A stretch of DNA of 64,000 nucleotides from Methyloligella sp. GL2 (GCF_013341275.1 NZ_CP054476.1:757501-821500), one strand, 5' to 3'; shown: positions 19,474 through 27,867, counted from the first letter of the stretch. The notes: generated by a model not told the origin, from the letters alone. Program-made: numbers and translations.

Positions 19474-20034
19474 TTAAAGATCGACGGCGTCGTTGTGACG
19501 ATGCGCTTCCCGCACCGTCGACTTCGTGCCTAAGGCCAGTGAAGCGGTGGCATCATCAAAGAATGACGGCGCAGACAGAATGCTCGCCGCCAACATCGCG
19601 CCTTCAAGACAAGCCAAGACGTGAGCTGCTTTTTGAGGCGACAACCCACCCGTGACAAGCTTTTCCCGTGCGAGCTGGAAGAAGCGGCGCACCTCCTCCA
19701 AAACCTCTCCCGATAGAGTTGCGGGCGTTGCGCCGAGAGCAACGCAGAGACACATTCTGCCGTCGTGAAGCAGCGAGCGCCGGAAAGATTGGGTCCAGGT
19801 TTCGATTATGTCGTGCCCCTCACCAGTCTCCTGATCGATGGCTAACATAAAGCGGTCGATGTAGCGGCGAGCGACGGCGACGGCCAGACTTTCCTTGGTC
19901 GGGAAGTGGTAATGCACGCTGGAGCTTTTGACGCCGACATCAGCGGCGATCTCGCGAAAGCTGAAGCCATTATATCCCGCAACTCGTATCCGACGCTCCG
20001 CGGCGTCCAATATGGCGGCTGTCGTGTCGCTCAA
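19474..20034 (-). CDS. TetR/AcrR-family repressor of the adjacent SDR gene
   Basis: The N-terminal helix-turn-helix is clear: ILDAAERRIRVAGYNGFSFREIAADVGVKSSSVHYHFPTKESL. The C-terminal ligand domain fits TetR_C proteins of about 190 residues. The TTG at 20034 is chosen because an agagagg ribosome-binding site lies 8-9 nt upstream and because starts further upstream (20043, 20082) would translate the operator palindrome at 20041-20068. The gene is divergent from the SDR gene, and two closely similar palindromes lie between them, the normal sign of an autoregulated repressor that also controls its neighbour. The inducer is unknown. Confidence 0.85.
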   Translation of the reverse strand: MSDTTAAILDAAERRIRVAGYNGFSFREIAADVGVKSSSVHYHFPTKESLAVAVARRYIDRFMLAIDQETGEGHDIIETWTQSFRRSLLHDGRMCLCVALGATPATLSGEVLEEVRRFFQLAREKLVTGGLSPQKAAHVLACLEGAMLAASILSAPSFFDDATASLALGTKSTVREAHRHNDAVDL

Positions 20035-20040
20035 TTTTTT

Positions 20041-20068
20041 CACCTCTCTATCTGTCGATAGATAGGTG
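20041..20068. promoter_or_regulatory. TetR operator 1 (28-bp palindrome)
   Basis: Arms cacctctctatc and gatagataggtg match in 11 of 12 positions around a 4-nt centre. It overlaps the ribosome-binding region of the TetR gene and shares the core CTATC-N4-GATAG with operator 2, 29 nt away. A TTGACT hexamer for the minus-strand promoter lies just upstream, so binding would block TetR transcription. Confidence 0.75.
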
Positions 20069-20096
20069 TTGCCACCAGTCAAGGCAATAGCTAAGA

Positions 20097-20124
20097 CTTC
20101 TCTATCTACCGATAGATAGAGAAG
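20097..20124. promoter_or_regulatory. TetR operator 2 (28-bp palindrome)
   Basis: Arms of 14 nt (cttctctatctacc / gatagatagagaag) are complementary in 13 of 14 positions. It ends at the ribosome-binding site of the SDR gene (start 20136), so a bound TetR dimer would prevent SDR expression. Confidence 0.78.
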
Positions 20125-20135
20125 GGAGATTGTTC

Positions 20136-20903
20136 ATGAGCTTCGAAGGAAAAGTTGTGGCGATTACCGGTGGCAGCTCCGGAATCGGCAAGGAGACGGC
20201 TGCCCGCTTCATCGCAGAAGGCGCAAAGGTTGCTATCAATGGACGTGATCGTGAGAAACTCGAGGCAGCTGCGCATGAGATCGATCCGAGCGGGGAGAAC
20301 GTCGTCATTTCAGTTGGAGACGTTGCCGATCCTCAAACGGGCGAGGCGCTCGTCAATGCGGCTACATCCCGTTTTGGAAGGCTGGATATTTTGGTCAACA
20401 ATGCCGGCGTCTTCTCGCCGAAGTCTTTTTTGGATTTTACGGAGAGCGACTACGACTTCTTCCTCGACACCATCCTCAAGGGGAAGTTTTTCACCGCTCA
20501 GGCCGGTGCCAAGGCCATGAAGGACACAGGCGGTACCATCGTGCAGACCGGGTCGATGTGGGCCATTCAGGCAATTGGAGCAACGCCGTCATCGGCCTAC
20601 TCCGCCGCCAATGCGGGTGTCCATGCCATGGTTCGCAATCTGGCTATCGAGCTGGCACCATTTAAAATCCGCATCAATGCGGTCGCGCCGGCGGTTGTGG
20701 AGACTCCCGCTTTCAAGGTCTTTATGACCGATGAGGAGATCGAAGCGGCCCTGCCGGGCTTGAACGCTTTTCACCCGCTCGGCCGGAATGGCCAGCCCAA
20801 GGACATCGCCGATGCGATCCTGTTCCTCGCTTCCGATCAGGCGTCTTGGATTACAGGCACGGTGCTCTCCGTCGATGGCGGCGTCACCGCTGGACGACAT
20901 TGA
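20136..20903 (+). CDS. Short-chain dehydrogenase/reductase (SDR) with altered active site
   Basis: A classical SDR of 255 residues: TGGSSGIG cofactor loop at about 12-19, NGRD after strand 2 (an Arg suggesting NADP(H)), DVAD, NNAG near 90, and VDGG at the C-terminus. The catalytic Tyr motif reads Y-S-A-A-N instead of Y-x3-K, so the lysine that activates the Tyr is Asn; the upstream Ser (TGS) is present. The codons (tac tcc gcc gcc aat) are unambiguous. Activity may be reduced or altered. The ATG at 20136 has gaaggga upstream. It is controlled by the divergent TetR gene through two palindromic operators. Confidence 0.85.
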   Translation: MSFEGKVVAITGGSSGIGKETAARFIAEGAKVAINGRDREKLEAAAHEIDPSGENVVISVGDVADPQTGEALVNAATSRFGRLDILVNNAGVFSPKSFLDFTESDYDFFLDTILKGKFFTAQAGAKAMKDTGGTIVQTGSMWAIQAIGATPSSAYSAANAGVHAMVRNLAIELAPFKIRINAVAPAVVETPAFKVFMTDEEIEAALPGLNAFHPLGRNGQPKDIADAILFLASDQASWITGTVLSVDGGVTAGRH

Positions 20904-21098
20904 GCGAAGAGCGTCGCTGAAACCGGTCGCCGCTCCGTTGGTATTGATATTGGAAACCAGCGGAGCGGTTGCTCGGCAAGCCATCTAAAAATTTGGCTTT
21001 TGTGAGTGGATGGTCAGTTTAGCGCGCAGAGCTATGCCCCGCATTCGATCTTCGCGACGCCGTTGGACTGGGAACACGTTATGAGGGGCCTGGAGGAC

Positions 21099-21593
21099 CT
21101 AGTTTCCAGAGACGCCTAGCGCTAGGAGGAATTGTGCCAGAGCGAAGACTGAATGCGCCACGATCACGTATGCAATCATGAGAGCGGGATTGGGGGTCTT
21201 CCGTGCGAAGAGCCCGCCGCCTAGTCCCGGCATAAGTATCATGAGGCCGGCGAGACTGCTGACTACGACGCCGATCATAAAGACAGGAAAAACGGTGGGC
21301 GCCGCGATATAGCCGATGCCCCAGAAAAGCGGAAGCATTGCCGCGTAGGCCAAACCGACCAGGTAGTGGAAGATCCATCCGATTGTCCACTCCTCCATGG
21401 AAGCCGGCGTTTCGTTGTCTGTATCCAGCACAAGGTTGCCGTGCGGTATGCCTAGAAGCCAGCGTCCGACCATGCCCCAGTGTGTGCCGGGGAACCCCGC
21501 GAATTTGTCCAGGAGCAGGGCCCAGAGGTCCAGCGCGATCGTCGAACCTATGCCGACGATGAGTGTAAATTCGATGAGCTGAGAGAGCATCAT
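21099..21593 (-). CDS. DUF2938 family membrane protein
   Basis: A 164-residue protein with four hydrophobic helices. It matches DUF2938 by ALDLWALLLDKFAGFPGTHWGMVGRWLLG near the start, IGWIFHYLVGLAYA in the middle and MPGLGGGLFARKTPNP before the last helix. The family has no known function. It stands alone inside the island, convergent with the SDR gene and followed on the same strand, 191 nt upstream, by the OsmC/thioredoxin block. Confidence 0.8.
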   Translation of the reverse strand: MMLSQLIEFTLIVGIGSTIALDLWALLLDKFAGFPGTHWGMVGRWLLGIPHGNLVLDTDNETPASMEEWTIGWIFHYLVGLAYAAMLPLFWGIGYIAAPTVFPVFMIGVVVSSLAGLMILMPGLGGGLFARKTPNPALMIAYVIVAHSVFALAQFLLALGVSGN

Positions 21594-21784
21594 GATAGGT
21601 TAATCATTCCCGCCACGTGACGCCCCGGGAACGGTAATCTGAAGGGGCGGTGAGGATAGGTCTCTCGTGAGAATCGGTACAATAAACTTTGTTGTCGAGC
21701 GAAACTCAGTTCGAAAATGAATGATGAAGAGAGACCGATAGAATCGCCCCGGGCTTCTGGGCTCGGCTACTGGGAGCAGTGGCT

Positions 21785-22225
21785 TTAGGCGGCCGCGATG
21801 GCGACTGCCGGTACCACTTCAATGTCCACATCGGCCTTCCTTGCCAGGTTGCCGACGACGCAGACCTTGTCAGCGGATGCGATGGCAGCCTCGCCGGCCA
21901 TCTGGTCGGCTTCGCTCGAACCCGCTTTGAGCGTCACATGCGCTGTATGACGGATCGAGAAAGACTTGTCGTCGGCAACGGCCTCGGTCGTGACCGATAG
22001 TGTCTCGACGGGCACTTTCTTGTTCTCAGTGATCGCTCGCAAAGTCGCCAGGAAGCATGCGGCCGTAGCCGAGGTGAATAGCTCCTTGGGATTCGCGCCA
22101 GCGCCACTGCCGCCGAGGTCTGCGGGAATGCCGATTTCGACCTCGAACTTCTCTCCCGCAATCTGTCCCTTGCCCTTAAAGCCGCCATCCCAGGCGGAAT
22201 TCAGCTTGATATTGGTTTTGGACAT
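21785..22225 (-). CDS. OsmC/Ohr-family peroxiredoxin-like protein
   Basis: A 146-residue OsmC-fold protein. It has the two redox cysteines of the family: one in the helix segment LFTSATAACFLATL (near residue 57) and one in ASADKVCVVGNLARKADVDIEV (near 122). The family reduces organic hydroperoxides using dithiol donors. It is the last gene in a minus-strand row behind thioredoxin and thioredoxin reductase, which fits a thiol-dependent peroxide-defence cassette. No signal peptide is present. Confidence 0.88.
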   Translation of the reverse strand: MSKTNIKLNSAWDGGFKGKGQIAGEKFEVEIGIPADLGGSGAGANPKELFTSATAACFLATLRAITENKKVPVETLSVTTEAVADDKSFSIRHTAHVTLKAGSSEADQMAGEAAIASADKVCVVGNLARKADVDIEVVPAVAIAAA

Positions 22226-22308
22226 GTCGTCCTCCCTTGTTGAGGTCGCATGCGGGGTCTCCGACGCGCCTTCTCATCTGCTTGATTGTTTGGAGAATGT
22301 TTCGGTGT

Positions 22309-22632
22309 TCAGACCGCGTTGTTCACGGCGTCGACGTAACGCGCCTTGGCGTGCAGGCCGATGATCGTGTCCAGGGGCTTGCCGTCCTTGAACACCAGGA
22401 CAGTGGGAACGCTACGGATGCCGAAAGCACCAGCAATTTCCGGAGCCTTGTCAATGTCGACTTCGGCGAAGCTAGCGCGTTCGCCCAATTCGCCCGCGAC
22501 TTCATCGTATATTGGTTCCAGTGCGATGCAGGGGCGGCACCAAGTCGCCCAGAAACGCAGGACTTTGACTTGCTCCTCTCTCTGCATGAACGCATCGAAA
22601 TTGCTGGTATCGAGGCTTTTGACATCAGCCAT
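22309..22632 (-). CDS. Thioredoxin, WCRPC active site
   Basis: A compact 107-residue thioredoxin without signal peptide. The active site is WATWCRPC, in place of the usual WCGPC, and the cis-Pro loop is SVPTVLVF. An Arg next to the first Cys is uncommon and should shift the redox potential. It lies 29 nt downstream of the thioredoxin reductase start-to-stop block and upstream of the OsmC gene, so electron flow reductase - thioredoxin - OsmC is likely. The chromosomal housekeeping trxA is probably elsewhere. Confidence 0.9.
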   Translation of the reverse strand: MADVKSLDTSNFDAFMQREEQVKVLRFWATWCRPCIALEPIYDEVAGELGERASFAEVDIDKAPEIAGAFGIRSVPTVLVFKDGKPLDTIIGLHAKARYVDAVNNAV

Positions 22633-22661
22633 GTCGGGATCTCCTTAGCTTGGTTTTTTGG

Positions 22662-23633
22662 TCAGGCCGAAGCGCTTTGCGCGTTGCCGGCCGTTGCTTC
22701 GAGGGCAAGGCTCACGAGGTAGCGGTCAGCCTCCAGAGCCGCCATGCAGCCCTGGCCCGCGGCTGTCACCGCCTGGCGAAATTGATCGTCGGCGACGTCG
22801 CCAGCCGCGAAGACACCCGGTACGGCAGTCGCGGTGCTGTTCGGAGCGGTGTCGAGATAGCCGCCGTCGTTGGTCGGCAACTGCCCGGCAAAGACCTCAG
22901 TCGCCGGGCTATGCCCGATCGCAATGAAGACACCGTCGGTTGCGATCTTTCGAACGGCGCCGTCCCGGGTGTCGCGTAAGACGACCCCGGTCACGCCACG
23001 GGGGGCTTCGGTGCCAACGATCTCCGCAATCTCGGCATTCCAGATGACCTCGAGCTTTGGGTGGGCGAGCAGACGATCTTGCATCACCTTCTCGGCTCTC
23101 AGCCTGTCGCGTCGATGAACGAGAATGACTTTGTCTGCGATGCCAGCGAGGAAAAGGGCTTCCTCCACGGCCGTGTTGCCGCCCCCGACCACAACGACAG
23201 TGCGGTTACGGTAGAAGAAACCGTCGCAGGTCGCGCAGGCTGAGACGCCGAACCCCTGGAACTTCGCCTCCGACGGCAGGTCTAACCACTTCGCCTTAGC
23301 CCCTGTGGCAATAATCAGTGCGTCGGCGGTATATTCCCTGCCGCTATCCCCCGTAAGGCGAAATGGGCGCTGGGAGAGCGCGACCCGGGTCACAAGATCG
23401 GTCACGACCTCCGTCCCCATGCGCTTTGCTTGCTCCTGCATCTGCTCCATGAGCCAGGGGCCCTGGATTGGGTCGGCATAGCCCGGGTAGTTTTCCACAT
23501 CGGTGGTGATCGTTAGCTGACCGCCGGGCTCCATGCCTGTCAGCAGGAGAGGGGCCAGTCCGGCGCGGGCTGCGTAGATAGCTGCCGTCCAACCAGCGGG
23601 TCCTGATCCGAGAATGATGAGGTTTCGATACAT
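22662..23633 (-). CDS. trxB: Thioredoxin reductase (NADPH)
   Basis: A 323-residue flavoprotein: FAD-binding LIILGSGPAGWTAAIYAARAG at the N-terminus, the redox motif CATCDGFF (about 134-141), the NADPH-binding VVVVGGGNTAVEEAL and the terminal FAD motif VPGVFAAGDVADDQFRQAVTAAGQGC. All functional motifs are intact. The ATG at 23633 with an aaggt ribosome-binding site is preferred over the in-frame ATG at 23663. It leads the thioredoxin/OsmC row and is divergent from a LysR regulator that likely controls it. Confidence 0.93.
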   Translation of the reverse strand: MYRNLIILGSGPAGWTAAIYAARAGLAPLLLTGMEPGGQLTITTDVENYPGYADPIQGPWLMEQMQEQAKRMGTEVVTDLVTRVALSQRPFRLTGDSGREYTADALIIATGAKAKWLDLPSEAKFQGFGVSACATCDGFFYRNRTVVVVGGGNTAVEEALFLAGIADKVILVHRRDRLRAEKVMQDRLLAHPKLEVIWNAEIAEIVGTEAPRGVTGVVLRDTRDGAVRKIATDGVFIAIGHSPATEVFAGQLPTNDGGYLDTAPNSTATAVPGVFAAGDVADDQFRQAVTAAGQGCMAALEADRYLVSLALEATAGNAQSASA

Positions 23634-23708
23634 GACCTTGCCTTTTGTCGCTAAGGCAGTCATATATTCCGCGAGGGCGTGTAATTAAGTTCTAATATGA
23701 AATCTGTT

Positions 23709-23729
23709 TTAATTCGGAAAACGAATTAA
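23709..23729. promoter_or_regulatory. Inverted repeat between trxB and lysR genes
   Basis: Perfect 8-bp arms ttaattcg / cgaattaa flank gaaaa. It lies 10 nt before the LysR start and about 75 nt before trxB, the usual position of an autoregulatory LysR-type site containing the T-N11-A pattern. Confidence 0.6.
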
Positions 23730-23738
23730 TTTAACGCT

Positions 23739-24638
23739 ATGGAAATCAAACAACTGCGCTGTTTCGCCCACGTCGCTGAAACGCTGAATTTCAACCGTGC
23801 CGCCGACAGGCTGAACATGTCGCAGCCGGTGGTGACCAAAACCGTCGCTCAACTGGAGCACAAGCTTGGGGTGAAGCTTTTCGAGCGCACGACGCGGCGC
23901 GTGTCGTTGACACCTGCCGGGGTGGTGCTGCGGCGCGAGGTTGAGGGGTTGTTGGCCCATCTCGATAAAGTCCAGCGTGCGGTGCGGCATGAGATCGGCG
24001 CGGACAGCGGACGGTTCGCGATTGGGGTTACGCCGCTGGCGATGCAGACCGTCTTCCCGCAGGTCATCCGGGGGTTCCGCGAGGCATATCCCGAAATTGA
24101 TGTCACGATCCGGGAGTTCACGACGGAGGCCCAGGTCAAGGCGTTGTTGGCGGCGGAGATCGACGTGGGCTTTCTGCTTGCACCCGCCACGGCGGCGGAG
24201 CTTGAGGTGAAAGTGATCCACGAGGAGGTGATGCGTCTCGCTATCCCGTCGGATCATCCGCATCTGCGACAGTTAAACGATAGCTCAATACCGCTTTCTG
24301 CTTTTGCAGGCGATACATTCATCATCCCGCCAAGGTCCCAAAATCCCGGCGTGCATGACGAGATCATCCGCGCCTGCGCTGTTTCGGGTTTTCGCCCCCG
24401 GGTACAGGAGTGTCATGAAAACCAGAGCTGTCTTTCTCTGGTCGAGGCCGGAATCGGGGTGAGCTTCGTGATGAACCAGATCGATTGCGTGGCGCGAGGT
24501 GACGTGCATATCGTCGATCTCGAAGCGCCGGCGCCGGTGCTTAGTATCGCGTTGGCCTGGCGAAGCGATGACCCGCTGCCGTTTCTGGAAAAAATCCGTT
24601 CCCTTGCATTCGGTATGGATTTGACGGCGGAGGCATAG
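23739..24638 (+). CDS. LysR-family transcriptional regulator
   Basis: Residues 1-60 are the LysR winged helix-turn-helix (MEIKQLRCFAHVAETLNFNRAA, LNMSQPVVTKTVAQLEHKLG, LFERTTRRVSLTPAG), followed by a linker helix and the two-lobed effector domain (from about 92, FAIGVTPLAMQTVFPQVIRGF). Length 299 is standard. Two Cys lie in the effector domain (near residues 207 and 227), so redox sensing as in OxyR is conceivable, but the spacing does not match OxyR. It is divergent from trxB with an inverted repeat between them, and is the last gene of the island. Confidence 0.9.
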   Translation: MEIKQLRCFAHVAETLNFNRAADRLNMSQPVVTKTVAQLEHKLGVKLFERTTRRVSLTPAGVVLRREVEGLLAHLDKVQRAVRHEIGADSGRFAIGVTPLAMQTVFPQVIRGFREAYPEIDVTIREFTTEAQVKALLAAEIDVGFLLAPATAAELEVKVIHEEVMRLAIPSDHPHLRQLNDSSIPLSAFAGDTFIIPPRSQNPGVHDEIIRACAVSGFRPRVQECHENQSCLSLVEAGIGVSFVMNQIDCVARGDVHIVDLEAPAPVLSIALAWRSDDPLPFLEKIRSLAFGMDLTAEA

Positions 24639-24973
24639 CCTCCTTGGTCGCTATCGACGGCAAGCGCTAGCACATCATCTAGCACAAAGATTTCCTCATC
24701 CTAAAATTATTGTTGTATATCAATAAATTATATCACAGGCCGTTCGCCTCATAACCTGAAGGTCGTAGGTTCAAATCCTACCCCCGCAACCAATCTTCCC
24801 AACCATATTAGGCATTGGGTCGGCCGCCGTTTAATCCGGCCGCTGTTTGGTCGCGGCGCGGCCGGGGGGCTGAAGCCCGATTGTTGTCAGTTCCCGCGCG
24901 CGACGACAGCCAGAATGAGCCTTTAGACAGAGCCTTGGACTGAGCCTTGGACCGAGCCTTGGCGATCCTCCGC
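24639..24973. other. Right end of island and spacer, no gene
   Basis: The 335 nt hold an AT-rich stretch (about 24690-24735), then the tRNA-fMet fragment, then ordinary GC-rich spacer. Between 24914 and 24962 there are four head-to-tail copies of a 12-bp unit based on gagccttggact. No reading frame here looks like a gene. Confidence 0.6.
24748..24794 (+). repeat. Right attachment repeat (attR), 3' fragment of tRNA-fMet
   Basis: Identical over 47 nt to 17542-17588. It lacks the acceptor 5' strand and D arm and therefore cannot be a functional tRNA. It is the displaced original 3' end of the tRNA gene. Confidence 0.85.
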
Positions 24974-26248
24974 TTAGAACTCGGTCAGGCCGCGGGGATT
25001 GGCCGATGGAGCGGGTTTCGTCTCAGTGGGGCGGCCGCTCATCCAAGGCGGATAGATGAAGCGCTCGGTGTTGTAGGGCTCCGGCGCGATCATCGCCAAC
25101 GGCGCTCTGAAGTCGTGGATCTGGTAGAAGATATGCGGCATGCCCAGCGAGGGGTCGGGCGTCAGCACCGGATAGGGGACGACGGCCTGCCAATCGGGAT
25201 GATAGCGGATGGTGCCGTGCACGGTGCGGTAGATCATGCCTCTGAGGGCAAACGCCACTTTCCTGTTCTGCTCGAAATCGCCCGGCGCGCCGGAGCCGCC
25301 GGCCATCGCCGCGCCGACGGCGTAGTGATGCAGGTTGCTATAGGACTGGCAGCCGATGGTCGGCGTCGAGCCATCGCCGAACCTGGCCTTGTAGCGGGTC
25401 TCGAAGCGTTTCCCCATTTCGTCGCGGAGCAGGCCGATGATCGAGGAGACGATGACGCCGACGCTCGCCTCCTGGGCGATATCGGCGAAGGTCCGGTGGA
25501 CCGCGCCGTATTGCAGATAGACCAGGCAGTCCATCGGGTTTTCCACGAATTGGCGTTGGAAATGCGCCAGATCGCCGGCGTAGAAATGGGTGTTGGCGAA
25601 AACGGCCGGATCGGTCGCCCGGACCTCCTCGATGACGTCGCGCCACTGGCTGGTCGGGGTCTGCACGATCTTCGGCCCGAAGCAGACCTGCCATCCATAG
25701 CTGGCCGCGGCCTTGGCCATCGAGTTGGAGATCACGATGCTGTAGGGCGTCGATCCGGAGACGATGGCGATGCGGTTGGATTTCGGGGTCCATTGCCCGC
25801 TATCCCGGAGCCAGGAGAGGAATTTGATCAGGCCGGGGCCATACCAATAGTCGGCCGGATCGGCCATGAAACAGCCGAAATACCGGTCTGGATCGCTCAT
25901 CACCGTATCGTGGTGCTGGAGCAGCGTATTGGCGTGGACATAGATGATGCCGGCATCGGCGATCGGCTCGTATTCGGAGTTCTGCGCGCCGATATTGTAG
26001 CCGTTGACGATGGCGTGGACCTTGTGCTTCTCGATCAGGAGCCGGGCTGCGGAAACGACCTCCTTCGCGGTCTGCCGGCAGGTATCGACGAAGAAGGGTT
26101 TGATCGGGCGGCCGAGCAGCCCGCCGCGCGCGTTGAGCTCTTCGCAGGCCAGAATGATGCCGTTGCGGAACTCGGCGCCGTCGGCGGCCGAAGGTCCGGT
26201 AAGGGGCACCATGCTGCCGATGGGCACGAATTCGGAACTGTCGTCCAC
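24974..26248 (-). CDS. Amide/urea-type periplasmic-binding-fold protein without signal peptide (probable cytosolic sensor)
   Basis: The 424-residue protein matches the type I periplasmic-binding family of AmiC, UrtA and FmdD: VPIGSMVPLTGPSAADGAEFRNGIILACEELNARGGLLGRPI at the start, then the two lobes to about residue 370. It begins MDDSSEFVPIG, directly at the first strand, with no signal peptide or lipobox, so it should stay in the cytoplasm. AmiC of Pseudomonas is a precedent: a binding-protein fold used as an intracellular amide sensor. It is the last gene of the minus-strand operon response regulator - kinase - this protein (56-nt gap after the kinase). I infer that it feeds amide binding to the kinase. 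Confidence 0.82.
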   Translation of the reverse strand: MDDSSEFVPIGSMVPLTGPSAADGAEFRNGIILACEELNARGGLLGRPIKPFFVDTCRQTAKEVVSAARLLIEKHKVHAIVNGYNIGAQNSEYEPIADAGIIYVHANTLLQHHDTVMSDPDRYFGCFMADPADYWYGPGLIKFLSWLRDSGQWTPKSNRIAIVSGSTPYSIVISNSMAKAAASYGWQVCFGPKIVQTPTSQWRDVIEEVRATDPAVFANTHFYAGDLAHFQRQFVENPMDCLVYLQYGAVHRTFADIAQEASVGVIVSSIIGLLRDEMGKRFETRYKARFGDGSTPTIGCQSYSNLHHYAVGAAMAGGSGAPGDFEQNRKVAFALRGMIYRTVHGTIRYHPDWQAVVPYPVLTPDPSLGMPHIFYQIHDFRAPLAMIAPEPYNTERFIYPPWMSGRPTETKPAPSANPRGLTEF

Positions 26249-26304
26249 GTCGATTATCCCTCAGTTGAAAATGCGCGACCGGTGCTTCTGCCGCTGTGAC
26301 AGGC

Positions 26305-27867
26305 TCAAGGACCCATCGTCTGTTTTAGAAAGTCCGGCTCGAAGAGAAGATTGTGCATCAGCACCCGCAGGCGCGGCGGGCTGACCGGCTTGACCAGAAC
26401 CGGGATACCGGCCTTCTGGATGTTGCTGATCACCTTCGGCTCTGCGTCTGCGGTGACGACCATGGCGGGCATTTCAGGATCGTCGACGAGGTCGCGGACC
26501 GCTTCGATTGCCTCAAGGCCGGTTCGGGTCTGCAGATTGTAATCGGCGATGATCAGCTCCGGGGTGACCAATCCTTCCGAGACCAGCCGTATCGCCTCGT
26601 CCTTGTTGGGCGCGGGGTGCACGTCGATGCCCCAGCGGCGCAACAGCTGGGCCATGGATTCGCGCAAGATCTCGTCATCCTCGATGAGCAAGACCGGCGT
26701 TCCGGCGAATTCGCCGCCGACGGCTTCGCTGACATCGGCGGCGGGGCCGATATCGCTGTGCCAGATATTGCCGAGCGGCACCCAGACCGAGAAGATCGAT
26801 CCCTTGTCCGGCCGGGAGCGCACGCCGATCGGATGTTCGAGAAGGTCGGCCAGGCGTTTCACGATATTGAGGCCGAGGCCGAGCCCCTTCCTCTGCTTCC
26901 GGCTGTCGTCGGTGACGCGGTAGAACTCGTCGAAGACGCGGGTACAATCCTCTTCGCTAATGCCGCGGCCGGTATCGACCACCTCGATGCGCAAGCCCCG
27001 CCCCTCTTTTCGGCAGCCGACAAGCACGCCGCCAACTTCGGTGAAGCGGATGGCGTTGGCGACGAAATTGCTCAGGATCCGCTCCAGCAGCGCGCGGTCG
27101 GTCGACACCGTCTTATGGGGGGTGACGAATCTGAGGTCGATCCCCTTCTCCTGGGCCTGATGATCGAATTGTATCTGGATGCGCTCGAACAGCTCCGAAA
27201 GCTGGAACGAGGTGATGCGCGGCTGAATCCGGCCGGCATCGAGCTGGCCGATCTGCAAAAGTGCGCCGAGGAGGTCCTCCATGATGGAGGCGGACACGCC
27301 CATGGCATGGAGAATTTCGCGACGCTGCTCCTCATCCTGCTCCTGCAGGCAGTTGTAGATCAGGATCTTCAGCGAGGCGAGCGGTTGGCGCAGGTCGTGA
27401 TTGGCAGCCCGCAGAAAGCGCGATTTGGCTTCGTCGGTGGCTTCCGCGGCTTCCTTGGCTTCGCGCAGCTCCCGCTCGTTGCGCTTGACTGCGGTGACGT
27501 CGGTGAAGGTGACCGCCATGCCGTCGGCGCGGGTTGGCCGCTGCGCGACATGCATGGTGTTGCCGGTCGCGAATTGGAAGTCGGAATCGCTGAGGGTCCC
27601 GAAGTCGCCGATCTTGTCGTGCGCCCATTGTTCGGGATCGCCGGGAACCACCCATTCTTGCGAATGGGCGACGGCCGCGACGTAATCCTCATAGCGCATG
27701 CCAAGAGAGACGGGCAGGGCGCAGCTGCGATGGAAGCCTTCGTTGATGTAGACGAGTTTGCGATCGGACGACCAGATCAGAATGCCTGTATCGAGGACGT
27801 CGAGTCCTTCCCAAACGGCGTCCAGCTCAGATTCGCCTTCCGCAGCCTGAGCCGGCGCGTCAGCCAT
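26305..27867 (-). CDS. Soluble hybrid histidine kinase (PAS-HisKA-HATPase-REC)
   Basis: The protein has no transmembrane segment. Domains in order: PAS-like (LDTGILIWSSDRKLVYINEGF, about 25-130), a short coiled coil, HisKA with phospho-acceptor His in ANHDLRQPL (about 155-165), HATPase with N-box NFVANAIRFTE, G1 VVDTGRGI and G2 GLGLGLNIV, and a C-terminal receiver with phospho-accepting Asp in LIIADYNLQTRTG and a conserved Lys in VLVKPVSPP. The ATG at 27867 overlaps the regulator stop by 8 nt, so they are co-translated. Because the kinase is cytosolic, it must read an internal signal, plausibly through the binding protein encoded next. Confidence 0.9.
   Translation of the reverse strand: MADAPAQAAEGESELDAVWEGLDVLDTGILIWSSDRKLVYINEGFHRSCALPVSLGMRYEDYVAAVAHSQEWVVPGDPEQWAHDKIGDFGTLSDSDFQFATGNTMHVAQRPTRADGMAVTFTDVTAVKRNERELREAKEAAEATDEAKSRFLRAANHDLRQPLASLKILIYNCLQEQDEEQRREILHAMGVSASIMEDLLGALLQIGQLDAGRIQPRITSFQLSELFERIQIQFDHQAQEKGIDLRFVTPHKTVSTDRALLERILSNFVANAIRFTEVGGVLVGCRKEGRGLRIEVVDTGRGISEEDCTRVFDEFYRVTDDSRKQRKGLGLGLNIVKRLADLLEHPIGVRSRPDKGSIFSVWVPLGNIWHSDIGPAADVSEAVGGEFAGTPVLLIEDDEILRESMAQLLRRWGIDVHPAPNKDEAIRLVSEGLVTPELIIADYNLQTRTGLEAIEAVRDLVDDPEMPAMVVTADAEPKVISNIQKAGIPVLVKPVSPPRLRVLMHNLLFEPDFLKQTMGP

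Noticed and set aside
24748-24792. A second tRNA-fMet gene
   Set aside because: Only the 3' part from the anticodon loop onward is present; the acceptor 5' strand and the D arm are missing. It is an attachment-site fragment.
24914-24962. A CRISPR array
   Set aside because: The 12-bp tandem units have no spacers and no cas genes are in the window.
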